The position numbers and the translations under genes were made by a program. Shown one piece after another: positions 25,458 to 34,660 of a stretch of DNA of 64,000 bases (within the stretch, counting starts at the first letter, position 1; every line of letters starts with the position of its first letter). The stretch is taken from assembly GCA_020639235.1 (NCBI GenBank), contig JACKHC010000001.1:1426001-1490000 (forward strand). The letters run 5' to 3'. Source of the stretch: Phycisphaeraceae bacterium (GTDB lineage Bacteria > Planctomycetota > Phycisphaerae > Phycisphaerales > UBA1924). Below the pieces are notes generated by a model. The model made no database searches. It saw only the letters and a program-made list of their open reading frames with translations, and had not been told where the DNA came from.

Positions 25458-27907
25458 GAACCGGGCTCCACGCTCCCCCGACCGAACGACCCCGAACGAT
25501 ACGCGATCGTCACCACCGTGAGCGAACTCAGCGGCATCAGCACCGCCGCGAGCAGGGGGGTGATGAGCCCGCTCACCGCGAGCCCCGCGCAAACCAGGTT
25601 GTACGACGCCGACACAACCATGCACACCTTGATGGTCCGAATCGTGCGACGCGCACCATCCAGCAACTCGACGAGCGGGTTCAGCCCCTGGTTCGAGAGG
25701 TACACATCCGCCGCTTGCATCGAGGCCTCCGCCCCGCCATGCACCGCGACACCCACATCCGCGCTCATCATGGCCGCAGCATCGTTCACCCCATCACCGA
25801 CCATCACCACCGGCCGCGCTGCGCAAGCGCGCACGAACGCTGCCTTCTGCTCAGGCGTCGCACCGCCGATCGAGGCCGACGCATCCAACCCGAGCCGCTC
25901 GCCCACAGCACGCGCCACCCGCGGATGATCGCCCGACAGCATCACGACATCCCAGCCCATCGCGCGGGCCCGCCCGATCATCTCGCTCGCGTCATCCCGA
26001 ATCGGATCACCCAGAAGCGCCAGCGCCGAAACCCGTCCATCCACGGCAACAACCACCGGCGTCAACGCCCGCGCGCCCGCCGACTCGATCGTCGACCCAA
26101 AGGCGCGATCGACGCCCCCCACGCGCTCCTCCACATACTCTGGCGAGCCGATCACCAACTCGCGCCCATCCACGCGCGCCGTCAGTCCTCCGCCGTGCTC
26201 GTACGCGCTCCGCTCAACCACCAGACCCTCGGTATCAAATGCCCGGGTGAGCGCCCGTGCGATCGGATGCGCACAGTCCCGCTCACCCGCCCCGACCAGC
26301 GCCTTGGCCTCCTCATCGCCGATCCATTCAACAAGCGACACCGCCCCCCGCGTGATCGTCCCGGTCTTGTCGAGCACGATCGTCCCGCCCCGATGGGCGA
26401 GCGCCTCGAGCGAGTCGCCCCCCTTGATCAGGAACCCGTGCTGCGCACCCCTACCGATGGACGCCGCCAGCGCCAGCGGCGTCGCGAGCCCCAGCGCGCA
26501 GGGACAGGTGACAATCAACAGCGCCACGGTATTCCCCAGCGCGCGCGACGGCTCCACAACCATCCACACCCCGAAAGTCACCACCGCGAGCGTCAGCACG
26601 ACCGCGATGAACCGCTGCGCCACGCGGTCCGCGAGCCGCGCGATCGGCGCGCGGTGCATCGCCGCATCACGAACAAGCGACATCAGCCGCCCGATCCGTG
26701 TCGCCTCACCCGTCGCCGAAACGCGGACGCGAATCACGGCGCTCAGGTTCACAGCACCCGCGGGCACCGCGTCGCCCGCCCCCGTCTGGATGGGCTCCGA
26801 CTCGCCCGTCAGCACCGAGTAGTCCATGCTCGACTCGCCCCGCGAGACCTCGCCGTCCGCCGGCACCACCTCGCCCGCCAACACCTCAACCACATCCCCC
26901 GCCTGCAGCGCCTCAATCGGTACCGGCCGCACATCATCCCCCGCGACCAGCCGCGCCGCCGACGGCGTCACCGCGCCGAGCAACTCCAGCGCATCCGAGG
27001 CCCGCTGCTGCTTGCGGTGCTGCAAATATCTCCCCATAAGCAGCAGGAACACCAGCGCCGTCACAGAGTCGAAGTACACCTCGCCGGTGCCCCGAACAGT
27101 ATTAATCGCCCCCGACACCCCGCCCGCAAGCAGCCCCAACGCAACCGGCGTATCCATATGGAGCGAGCGTGTTTTGAGCGACGCCACCGCCCCGCGGAAA
27201 AACACCGAGCCCGGCCACGCGAGCGAAACGACCGACAACAACAGCGACACCCACCGGAACAGCGACTCGTATAGCGCATCGATCCCGTGGAACACGCCGC
27301 CGTACAGCGCGAACGAGATCAGCATCACATTGCCCGCCAGCGCCCCCGAAACGCCCAGACGCACGATCATGTCCCGGTTGTGCCGCCGCTCCGCCTCGTG
27401 GCGTTCCCGCCCCCGCCACGGCGACGGCGCGTACCCCAGCCCGTCCATCTGCCGCGCGATCCGCGACAACGCGACACGCGCCGGATCCCACCGCACCTCC
27501 ACCGACCGACGCCCAAGGTCGACCCGAGCGTCGATCACGCCGTCAACAATCCGCGGCAACTTCTCGATCAGCCACACGCACGCCGCGCAGTGAATCGAAC
27601 AAGCGAGAAAACGCACACGCATCGACCCATCTCCGAGCGGCTCCGCGTACCGCCCGAGGAACGCCTCGTGGTCATACTCCTCATAGGTGCGCCCGCTGGC
27701 CACCGCAGACTGTTCGCCAGCCGCCTGTTCGCCGCGAATTCGGTAATACCCGTCAAGCCCCAGCGAGCAGATCAACTCGCGGGCGCCGCGGCACCCGTGG
27801 CAACAGAACTGCTCGTCCGCGCCCGGATCGATCAGGCCGCTCGCCACCGGCAGCCCGCAGTGCGCGCACCGCACATCAAGTCGGGATGGTGCTTCAGTCG
27901 CCACCAT
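25448..27907 (-). CDS. ccoI: Copper-exporting P-type ATPase for cbb3 oxidase
   Basis: 819 residues. The N-terminus has Cys-rich metal sites (CAHCGLPV, CCHGC) followed by a heavy-metal domain with CSIHCAACVWLIE. It carries all P1B hallmarks: TGES, the membrane motif CPC in LLIVTCPCALGLATPLA, the phosphorylation site DKTGT and GDGVNDAAAM. It supplies copper to the CuB centre of cbb3 oxidase. I chose the ATG at 27907, giving MVATEAPSRLDVRC; an alternative ATG lies at 27946. It overlaps the preceding TauE/SafE-like gene by 14 bases and ccoS by 10 bases. Confidence 0.94.
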   Translation of the reverse strand: MVATEAPSRLDVRCAHCGLPVASGLIDPGADEQFCCHGCRGARELICSLGLDGYYRIRGEQAAGEQSAVASGRTYEEYDHEAFLGRYAEPLGDGSMRVRFLACSIHCAACVWLIEKLPRIVDGVIDARVDLGRRSVEVRWDPARVALSRIARQMDGLGYAPSPWRGRERHEAERRHNRDMIVRLGVSGALAGNVMLISFALYGGVFHGIDALYESLFRWVSLLLSVVSLAWPGSVFFRGAVASLKTRSLHMDTPVALGLLAGGVSGAINTVRGTGEVYFDSVTALVFLLLMGRYLQHRKQQRASDALELLGAVTPSAARLVAGDDVRPVPIEALQAGDVVEVLAGEVVPADGEVSRGESSMDYSVLTGESEPIQTGAGDAVPAGAVNLSAVIRVRVSATGEATRIGRLMSLVRDAAMHRAPIARLADRVAQRFIAVVLTLAVVTFGVWMVVEPSRALGNTVALLIVTCPCALGLATPLALAASIGRGAQHGFLIKGGDSLEALAHRGGTIVLDKTGTITRGAVSLVEWIGDEEAKALVGAGERDCAHPIARALTRAFDTEGLVVERSAYEHGGGLTARVDGRELVIGSPEYVEERVGGVDRAFGSTIESAGARALTPVVVAVDGRVSALALLGDPIRDDASEMIGRARAMGWDVVMLSGDHPRVARAVGERLGLDASASIGGATPEQKAAFVRACAARPVVMVGDGVNDAAAMMSADVGVAVHGGAEASMQAADVYLSNQGLNPLVELLDGARRTIRTIKVCMVVSASYNLVCAGLAVSGLITPLLAAVLMPLSSLTVVTIAYRSGSFGRGSVEPGSWN

Positions 27908-28685
27908 GGCAGCACGGCATGTCCCCGGAGTCGAGCGACTCCACATGCTCGATCAACTCCGTTCCGTTCCCGCCCGTCGCGCTCGCTGGAATCACGCGCA
28001 TCGACCCGCCGATCGGGCCCATCGTCGCGCGACCGATCACCGTCACAATCCCCGCGATCGTGATCGCAAGCGCCGCAACCACCGGGGCGTGCCTGCCCAG
28101 CACACCCGCCAGCTTCTGCACGCCCGCGCCAACCGCGATCATCACCGGGAGCGTCCCCATCCAGAAGAACGCCATGACCATCGCGCCCTCCGCCGGGTTC
28201 GCCGTGCCCGCAGCCACAACGACAAACGCGTACAACCACCCGCAGGGCAAAAGCGTGGTTAGCAGCCCGGTCGCCGCCGCGCGCACAACCGGCGTCCGCT
28301 TCATCGCCGCGCCCATCCCCTTGCCCGCCACACGCTGCATGAACTTCGGCGGCCTCAACTTCGGCACCGCAACCCCCAGCGAACGAAGCAGCATCGCCCC
28401 GCCGAACAACACCATGATCCCGCCCGCGCCGATCGCAGCCGCCCGCTGCACACCGACCATCGAGCCGCCCAGATCAAGCCCCGCCCCCACCACACCCGCG
28501 ATCACGCCGAGCACGGCGTAGGTGCCGAGCCGCCCGAGGTTGTACGCCACATGCAGGAGCGACTTCGGCGCTCTCGACCCCGGATCCGCGCCGACGGCAA
28601 ACGCCACAAACGCCCCGCACATCCCGGCGCAGTGCAGACTCCCGAGCAGGGACGCCAGGAACACAGTCACCGCGAGCGTCATCAT
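27894..28685 (-). CDS. TauE/SafE or DsbD-like membrane protein of cbb3 operon
   Basis: 263 residues with about six membrane helices. The first helix contains SLHCAGMCGAF, the metal- or thiol-binding signature of this cytochrome-oxidase-associated subgroup. A second motif LLPCGWLYAFVVVAAG lies after the central loop. The C-terminus ends in MPCCHGGD, another probable copper ligand set. The family is annotated as sulfite exporter-like, but in cco clusters it is thought to aid copper handling. It overlaps fixH upstream (ATGA, 28682-28685) and ccoI downstream. Confidence 0.87.
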   Translation of the reverse strand: MMTLAVTVFLASLLGSLHCAGMCGAFVAFAVGADPGSRAPKSLLHVAYNLGRLGTYAVLGVIAGVVGAGLDLGGSMVGVQRAAAIGAGGIMVLFGGAMLLRSLGVAVPKLRPPKFMQRVAGKGMGAAMKRTPVVRAAATGLLTTLLPCGWLYAFVVVAAGTANPAEGAMVMAFFWMGTLPVMIAVGAGVQKLAGVLGRHAPVVAALAITIAGIVTVIGRATMGPIGGSMRVIPASATGGNGTELIEHVESLDSGDMPCCHGGD

Positions 28686-29179
28686 GGGCGAGCCCCTTCC
28701 CCCTCGGGCATCTCAAACCGAACGGTCTCAGTAAACAGTCTGCCGGTGCCGGCGGTCACACGCACCCGCGCCTCCCAGACACCCGGCACACCATCGGGCA
28801 CACGGACAACGCACACGCCCGCCCCGTCAGTCACGCCCGAGAGTTCATGCTTCTCCGAAGCACGCACGTTCGCGAAGACCTCAACGCCGATCAGCGCACC
28901 CCCGACGGCCCGCGCATCACGATCGACAACCGTCAGCACCAACTCGCGCACGCCCGCGCCCGCTTCACCAACCCGCGCCGCAACACGCCAACCCAGTTCC
29001 GCGTTGCGACGCTCCTGCGCCATGTGCGTGTCCCAATCGAGACCCTTCTCGTAATACGACTCCTCAACCGCAAAGGTCGGGTCGTTACTCGATCGCGCGA
29101 TGAGGTACCCGAACGCCGCAAAGTCAACGCCCATGATGAGCGCGACCAGCCCGAACCAGAAGAATGGTGACTTCATCAT
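28682..29179 (-). CDS. ccoH: FixH/CcoH family protein
   Basis: 165 residues starting MMKSPFFWFGLVALIMGVDF, a single N-terminal membrane anchor, then VEESYYEKGLDWD, the FixH signature. The remainder is a periplasmic beta domain. It stabilises the cbb3 oxidase during assembly in other species. The start codons at 29179 and 29176 are both ATG, and the first overlaps the ccoG stop. Its end overlaps the next gene by four bases. Confidence 0.88.
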   Translation of the reverse strand: MMKSPFFWFGLVALIMGVDFAAFGYLIARSSNDPTFAVEESYYEKGLDWDTHMAQERRNAELGWRVAARVGEAGAGVRELVLTVVDRDARAVGGALIGVEVFANVRASEKHELSGVTDGAGVCVVRVPDGVPGVWEARVRVTAGTGRLFTETVRFEMPEGEGARP

Positions 29180-30603
29180 CGCTGACTCGCCCTCCGCACC
29201 GGGCCGAGCAGCGGATAACTCCGCTCGGCCTTGAATCCCTGCTTCGTCGTCACGCCGAATGTCGCCCGCGCCTCGCCGTCCCTGAACGCGCCCGCCGGCA
29301 CAATCACCTGCACATCGCGCCACCCGATCTCGCCGCCCGCCACCTCGAAGGTCAACCCCTCGCCCGATGCGAGCGAAGCGCCCTCAAGACCCGAGACCGC
29401 GATCGTGAACTCCTGCGGCGCATCAAGTCGGTTCGCGACCTTCACCCGAATCGTGTTGGCGATCATCCCATCCCCCATCTCGACGAACGGACGCCCCCGC
29501 CCGCGCAGCACCGTCAGATCGGCTTCCCCGCGCGTCAGGAGCGTCCCGACAAACAAACTCGCCAGCGCGCCCAGAACGAGCACGTACAGAAGCAACCGCG
29601 GCCGGAACACCCGCGCCTTGCCGCTCTCCACAGCACGCTGCGAGGTGTACCGAATCAACCCCAGCGGCCGACCAATCTTCTTCATCACCGCGTTGCACGC
29701 GTCGATGCACTGCGCGCACCCGATGCACTCCATCTGCAGGCCGTCGCGGATATCGATCCCCGTCGGGCAGGTCGTCACGCACATGCGACAGTCGATGCAA
29801 TCCCCCGCCGACTCGTCCTCAACAATCGGGAGCGAGAGATCCGCGCCCGCATGCTTCTTCCGCTTCTTGGCGCCGCGCGGCTCGCCCCGCTTCTTGTCAT
29901 AACTGATGATCATCGTGTCCCGGTCGAGCATCGCCGACTGGAACCTACCGTACGGGCACGCCACCAGGCACACCTGCTCCCGGAAGAACCCGAAGTCGAA
30001 CAACATCAACGCGGTCACCGCCGCCATCACCAGAAACGCCAGCGGGTGCTTGGCGGGCGAGCCCTTCACCCACGAATACAACTGCTCCGTCCCGACGAAG
30101 TACGACAGGAAGGTGTGCGATACGAAGATCGCGCACAGGAAGAACACGAGATACTTCATCGCCTTCCGCGCGCCCTTGGCCCCGCCGATCTTCTGCTTGC
30201 TCCCCGGCGCCCCATCGAAGAACCGCTCGATCGGGCGGAACAGGAACTCCATGTACACCGTCTGCGGGCACGCCCACCCGCACCACACCCGCCCCAGCAG
30301 CGCCGTGATCAAGATTATCGATACGAACATGCTGATCATGAACAGCGCCAGCAGCATCGTGTCCGTCGGGAAGAAACTCGTCCCGAGAATATGGAACCGC
30401 CGGTGCACGATGTCCAGCAGCAGCGCGGGCTTCCCGTTGATCCGCACGTACGGCAGAATCGCGAACAGCACGATCAGAAAGTAGGCGAACATTCGCCGCG
30501 CCAACAGGTAGCGCCCCGGCGAGAGCCGCGGACGAATCCAGTGGCGCGACCCGTCGGGGTTGAGCGTCGCGAGGACGCGCTCCTTGGGCAGTGGGGCAGA
30601 CAT
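29176..30603 (-). CDS. ccoG: Cytochrome oxidase accessory Fe-S protein CcoG
   Basis: 475 residues. Several N-terminal membrane helices include WACPQTVYMEFLFRPIERFFDG, a CcoG hallmark, and VACPYGRFQSAMLDRD follows. Two 4Fe-4S ferredoxin motifs are visible in CIDCRMCVTTCPTG and CIGCAQCIDACNAVM. The C-terminal periplasmic immunoglobulin-like domain is FixG_C-like. It reduces copper for insertion in the oxidase in other bacteria. It starts 41 bases after ccoP and overlaps ccoH. Confidence 0.94.
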   Translation of the reverse strand: MSAPLPKERVLATLNPDGSRHWIRPRLSPGRYLLARRMFAYFLIVLFAILPYVRINGKPALLLDIVHRRFHILGTSFFPTDTMLLALFMISMFVSIILITALLGRVWCGWACPQTVYMEFLFRPIERFFDGAPGSKQKIGGAKGARKAMKYLVFFLCAIFVSHTFLSYFVGTEQLYSWVKGSPAKHPLAFLVMAAVTALMLFDFGFFREQVCLVACPYGRFQSAMLDRDTMIISYDKKRGEPRGAKKRKKHAGADLSLPIVEDESAGDCIDCRMCVTTCPTGIDIRDGLQMECIGCAQCIDACNAVMKKIGRPLGLIRYTSQRAVESGKARVFRPRLLLYVLVLGALASLFVGTLLTRGEADLTVLRGRGRPFVEMGDGMIANTIRVKVANRLDAPQEFTIAVSGLEGASLASGEGLTFEVAGGEIGWRDVQVIVPAGAFRDGEARATFGVTTKQGFKAERSYPLLGPVRRASQR

Positions 30604-30644
30604 GTCGGTGTTCCGGTGTCAGAGAGAAAGCTAAAACTGAACTG

Positions 30645-31286
30645 TCATTTCGTTTCGGGCGTGTACGCCGGCCAGTCCGGGATCACATCGCCCTCCGCCT
30701 GCTTGCCCGGCACATTCGTGCCGCGCAGCGAAGCCACATACGACGCCATCAGCGTGATCTCGTTGTCCGTCAGACGCCCTTTCCACGCGGGCATCGCGCC
30801 GGCCTTCGCGCCATTGGCGATCACATTCGGGATATCCGTCAACTTCTTGACGTTGATGTACGTGTCGTCCGTCAGATTCGGGCCTGTGCCGCCGGACGCC
30901 GTCGCGCCGTGGCACGCCGCGCACTTCGCCGTGAAGGTGCCCTTGGCCACCAGCTGCAGGTTCCGGATGTCCGGGTCGTCGCTGTGCATGAGCATCAGGA
31001 TCGTCTCGTCGTTAGGAGGCAACTCGCCCACCGACGCGAAGATCTTCTCGTAATGCGCCGCGACCGCCCGGTCCAGCGCCTGATGCTCCGTCCACGACAG
31101 TTCGCTGAAGTGCCAGAACATCGTGTAGATCACCGAGAAGAAAATGCTCGCCCAGAACAACCAATGCCACCACCCGGGAGTCGGGTTGTCGTACTCCTGG
31201 ATGCCGTCGTAGTTGTGCTCCAGGATCCGGTCCTTGCCCGGATCGCCCAGCAGATCGGGATGATGTTCGCTCGTGTGCCGTGTCAT
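30645..31286 (-). CDS. ccoP: cbb3 oxidase subunit III, single-haem CcoP
   Basis: 213 residues. The N-terminal part has EHNYDGIQEYDNPTPGWWHWLF, the CcoP hallmark, and one membrane helix around residues 38-62. Only one haem c site, CAACH, is present. Classical CcoP has two and is about 290-310 residues long. The single cytochrome domain ends with MPAWKGRLTDNEITLMASYVASLRG, including the axial Met. It receives electrons from soluble cytochrome c and passes them towards the CcoO part. The ATG overlaps the ccoQ stop by four bases. Confidence 0.92.
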   Translation of the reverse strand: MTRHTSEHHPDLLGDPGKDRILEHNYDGIQEYDNPTPGWWHWLFWASIFFSVIYTMFWHFSELSWTEHQALDRAVAAHYEKIFASVGELPPNDETILMLMHSDDPDIRNLQLVAKGTFTAKCAACHGATASGGTGPNLTDDTYINVKKLTDIPNVIANGAKAGAMPAWKGRLTDNEITLMASYVASLRGTNVPGKQAEGDVIPDWPAYTPETK

Positions 31287-31489
31287 CGAAGTTCGCTCCC
31301 CTTCGACAGTTCGTAAGCCGAAACCGCCGCGCCATCGTCCAGAGGTATGCGCGACGCGTACCGCGCCTCGCCCGATGTACCCCGACGCAGCGCCCGTACA
31401 GAAACCATCGCAAAGACGCCCAGGAAGATCACCAGCGCGACCTCCGGGTAGATCGACAAGTCAAGATGCGTCAGCGTGTCACGAATCAT
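31283..31489 (-). CDS. ccoQ: cbb3 oxidase small subunit CcoQ
   Basis: 68 residues with one membrane helix (YPEVALVIFLGVFAMVSVRAL). Four-base overlaps link it to ccoNO upstream (31486-31489) and ccoP downstream. The position between the catalytic subunits and subunit III, plus the size, fit CcoQ, although this family is poorly conserved. It probably stabilises the complex. Confidence 0.8.
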   Translation of the reverse strand: MIRDTLTHLDLSIYPEVALVIFLGVFAMVSVRALRRGTSGEARYASRIPLDDGAAVSAYELSKGSELR

Positions 31490-33786
31490 TGGCCGGCCTC
31501 CGCGGGTGCAACCTTGTTGATGTCCGTTCCGAGACGCTGCACATACGCGATCAACGCGATGATCGCCTTGTCCTGCATCCCGTCCGGCCCGCCCTGCTCA
31601 ACCATCTCGGCGCTGATCTGCGCCGCCTGCGCCCGCGCAGCACCCTCGACATCCTTCAGGGCCTCGCCGTAAGGCACGCCGATCATCGCCAGCGCCGAAA
31701 CGCGCTTCTCCATCGCGCCAAAGTCGATGTCCTGCGTCAGCAGGTGCGAGTACCTCGGCATAATCGAGTCCTGCACGACAGCGCGCGGGTTGTCGAAGTG
31801 GTCCAGGTGCCACACATGCGACCGCGCCCCGCCCTCGCGGTGCAGGTCCGGCCCGATCCGGCGTGAACCCCACTGGAACGGATGGTCGTACACAAACTCA
31901 CCCGCCATCGAATACTGGCCGTACCGCTCCGTCTCGTGGCGCATCGGACGAACCATCTGCGAGTGGCATGTGTAGCAACCCTCCGACACATAGATATCGC
32001 GACCATACTGCTCCAGCGGCGTATACGGCGTCACCGAAGCGATCGACGGACGATTCGCCTCCACGATCCATGTCGGGATGAACTCGAACGCCGACGCCGC
32101 GACGATCGCGATCACCACCCACACCGTGAACCGGACAGGCAGCCCCTCCCACCGGCGGTGCCAGTTCAACTGGAAGAACACATCCGCACGCCTGGCGATC
32201 GGGATCACGTTCTCAAGGCCCGATGCCGGCGCCCGCGGCGCCTTGTAATCGTGCAAGGGCGCGGCCTGGACCAACGAAACCTCGTACCGCGCCGGACGCG
32301 TCCGCCAGGTCATGAAGTAGTTGATCGCGAGCATCACCACGCCGCCCAGGAACAGCGCCCCGCCGATCACGCGGAACACATACATCGGCATGAGCCGCAT
32401 CACCGTCTCGACGAAGTCCGGGTACACCAGCACGCCCGTCTGATCGAACGCCCGCCACATCAGGCCCTGCGTGATCCCCGCCGCGTACATCGAGATCCAG
32501 TAGATGAAGATCCCGATCGTCCCGATCCAGAAGTGCCACTCCGCCAGCGCCTTGCTCCAGAGCGTCGTCTGGAACAGCCGCGGCAGAAGCCAGTAGATCA
32601 TCCCGAACGCCATGAAGCCGTTCCAGCCGAGCGCCCCCGCGTGCACGTGGCCGATCGTCCAGTCCGTGTAGTGCGACAGCGAGTTCACGCTCTTGATCGA
32701 GAGCATCGGCCCCTCGAACGTCGACATGCCGTAGAAGGTCACGCCCACCACAAAGAACTTCAGCACCGGCTCGGCCGCCACCTTGTTCCACGCACCGCGG
32801 AGCGTCAGAAGCCCGTTGATCATCCCGCCCCACGAGGGCATCCAGAGCATGAGAGAGAACAACATCCCCAGCGTCGAAGCCCACGCCGGCAGCGCGGTGT
32901 AATGCAGGTGGTGCGGCCCCGCCCAAATATAGATGAACACCAGCGACCAGAAGTGAATGATCGACAACCGGTACGAAAACACCGGCTTCTCCGCCGCCTT
33001 CGGGAGGAAGTAGTACATCAACCCGAGGAAGGGTGTCGTCAGGAAGAAGGCCACCGCGTTGTGCCCGTACCACCACTGCACAAACGCGTCCTGCACGCCC
33101 GCGTACACCGGGTAGCTCTGCGTCAGGCCCGCCGGAATCGCCAGCGAGTTGAACACATGCAGCACCGCGACCGTCACGATCGTCGCGATGTAGAACCACA
33201 ACGCCACATACAAATGCCGCTCACGACGCCGCAGGAGCGTCCCGAAGAAGTTCACACCAAAGAACCCGACCCACACCACCGCGATCGCGATGTCGATGGG
33301 CCAGATCAGTTCCGCGTACTCCTTCCCCTGTGTCAGGCCCAGCGGGAGCGTCAACGCGGCAGAAACAATGATCGCCTGCCAGCCCCAGAAGTGCAGGTTG
33401 CTCAGCAGATCCGAGAACATCCGTGTCTTGCACAGACGCTGCGTCGAGTAGTACACGGCGCAGAAGATCGCATTGCCCGCGAACGCGAAGATCACCGCGT
33501 TCGTGTGCAACGGGCGGAGCCGACCGAAACTCAACCACTCGATCGAGTAGATCGGCTCCAGCACCGGCTTCAGGAACGCAAACGGCCTGCCACCCATCAG
33601 GGTCAGGTCGTGCGCCACCGGCGCCACCAACTGAATCGCGACGATCAAGCCCACAAGCATCCCCACGAACCCCCAGACGAGGGTCGCGAGCATGAACTTG
33701 CGGACAACCGCGTCGTCGTAACTGAACGACTCCAGCCCCCGTGCCGTTCCCGATGCGCCGCCAGGGGCGTCCGTTGCAAAAGCCAT
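31486..33786 (-). CDS. ccoNO: Fused cbb3 oxidase subunits I and II (CcoNO)
   Basis: 766 residues. The first 530 or so form the twelve-helix haem-copper oxidase core (CcoN), with HTNAVIFAFAGNAIF, WWYGHNAVAFFLTTPFLGLMYY and the haem-ligand segment DWTIGHVHAGALGWNGF. After a linker near residue 540-570 and one more membrane helix comes a monohaem cytochrome c part (CcoO), with GRDIYVSEGCYTCHSQMVRP and GPDLHREGG, later IMPRYSHL. The two are separate genes in most proteobacteria; this fusion is known from some other phyla. It is the first gene of the cco operon, with CGGAG about ten bases before the ATG. It catalyses oxygen reduction coupled to proton pumping at low oxygen. Confidence 0.95.
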   Translation of the reverse strand: MAFATDAPGGASGTARGLESFSYDDAVVRKFMLATLVWGFVGMLVGLIVAIQLVAPVAHDLTLMGGRPFAFLKPVLEPIYSIEWLSFGRLRPLHTNAVIFAFAGNAIFCAVYYSTQRLCKTRMFSDLLSNLHFWGWQAIIVSAALTLPLGLTQGKEYAELIWPIDIAIAVVWVGFFGVNFFGTLLRRRERHLYVALWFYIATIVTVAVLHVFNSLAIPAGLTQSYPVYAGVQDAFVQWWYGHNAVAFFLTTPFLGLMYYFLPKAAEKPVFSYRLSIIHFWSLVFIYIWAGPHHLHYTALPAWASTLGMLFSLMLWMPSWGGMINGLLTLRGAWNKVAAEPVLKFFVVGVTFYGMSTFEGPMLSIKSVNSLSHYTDWTIGHVHAGALGWNGFMAFGMIYWLLPRLFQTTLWSKALAEWHFWIGTIGIFIYWISMYAAGITQGLMWRAFDQTGVLVYPDFVETVMRLMPMYVFRVIGGALFLGGVVMLAINYFMTWRTRPARYEVSLVQAAPLHDYKAPRAPASGLENVIPIARRADVFFQLNWHRRWEGLPVRFTVWVVIAIVAASAFEFIPTWIVEANRPSIASVTPYTPLEQYGRDIYVSEGCYTCHSQMVRPMRHETERYGQYSMAGEFVYDHPFQWGSRRIGPDLHREGGARSHVWHLDHFDNPRAVVQDSIMPRYSHLLTQDIDFGAMEKRVSALAMIGVPYGEALKDVEGAARAQAAQISAEMVEQGGPDGMQDKAIIALIAYVQRLGTDINKVAPAEAGQ

Positions 33787-33851
33787 GAAGCGTGTCTCCG
33801 GTGCGTCAGGCCCAGGCGACCCCCACGAGCCGCCGAAATCAAGAGTGTGAT

Positions 33852-33886
33852 ATCGTTATTTATTCGGAGATGATTGTCAACATCTC
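33852..33886 (-). promoter_or_regulatory. Promoter of the cco operon with overlapping palindrome
   Basis: On the minus strand, TTGACA (complement of 33875-33880) is followed after 17 bases by AACGAT (complement of 33852-33857), a fair -35/-10 pair 66 bases before ccoNO. The -35 box sits in the palindrome GAGATG-N8-CATCTC (33867-33886). A dimeric repressor there would block polymerase, and the divergent Rrf2 protein is the obvious candidate. Confidence 0.5.
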
Positions 33887-33963
33887 TAGATATTTCCACA
33901 ACTCGCCGATAACCTCTGGGCTGCATACCCGCGACCCGCCACTCACCGGTAAAGGCAAAACGC

Positions 33964-34470
33964 ATGTACGGAAAGCAAACAGAAACAGCCATCGCAGCGA
34001 TGAGCCGGCTCGCCGAGGTCTACGACGGCGGGGTCACCAGACTCTCCTCCTCCGACATCGCCGAGAGCCGAGGCCTCCAGCGCCCATTCGTCGCCAAAAT
34101 CCTCACATCGCTTTCACAGGCCGGGCTCGTTTCCGGATCCCCCGGACCGGGGGGCGGGTACACACTCGCCCGCCATCCCAAGGAAATCACAGTATTTGAG
34201 GTGTTTTCGCTCTTCGAGCGTGAAAACGACTCCGACCTCTGCCCCTTCGGCGGCGGCGTGTGCGGCGTCGGAGATCCCTGCGCTATCCACGAAAAGCTCG
34301 TCCGCGTCAAGGATTGCATGGACGATATGCTCCACCGGACAACCTTCGATGCATTCCGCATCGCCTTCCAGGTCGAGGGCCGCAGGCCAACCTCACGCGC
34401 CGAAGCGCAGGTCATCGCGGGCAAGGCCCGGCAGAGCTTCCGCGCCCCCAGGCCCAAGAGAAAGAACTGA
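33964..34470 (+). CDS. Rrf2-family Fe-S transcriptional regulator
   Basis: 168 residues. A winged helix fills the first 80 residues (SDIAESRGLQRPFVAKILTSLSQAGLVSG and GPGGGYTLAR). Cluster-ligand cysteines occur as LCPFGGGVCGVGDPC, the three-Cys pattern of Rrf2 sensors of oxygen, NO or iron-sulfur status. It stands divergent from the cbb3 operon and just before a porin gene. It probably senses oxygen or cluster status and controls the oxidase. The regulated site is proposed at 33867-33886. Confidence 0.88.
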   Translation: MYGKQTETAIAAMSRLAEVYDGGVTRLSSSDIAESRGLQRPFVAKILTSLSQAGLVSGSPGPGGGYTLARHPKEITVFEVFSLFERENDSDLCPFGGGVCGVGDPCAIHEKLVRVKDCMDDMLHRTTFDAFRIAFQVEGRRPTSRAEAQVIAGKARQSFRAPRPKRKN

Positions 34471-34660
34471 GTTATCCACAATCCGGCAGGCGCACGTTCG
34501 ACCCGCTATATTGAGGAAACAAAGACAAAGATATCGGCGTCAAGTTCCGCAGGAACATCCGCCGATGAGCCAGATCAGTGTTTTCGACGACGGGCGCGGG
34601 CCGCTCGTGAGACCCGCTCCCGCCGCTTTCAAGAGTCTCATCTGCAACAGGAGCAAAGCA

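Noticed and set aside
34472..34480. A perfect DnaA-box sequence TTATCCACA after the Rrf2 gene
   Set aside because: Only one box, no AT-rich segment, no dnaA or dnaN nearby, and far from the skew switch at 60 kb. Not called as an origin.
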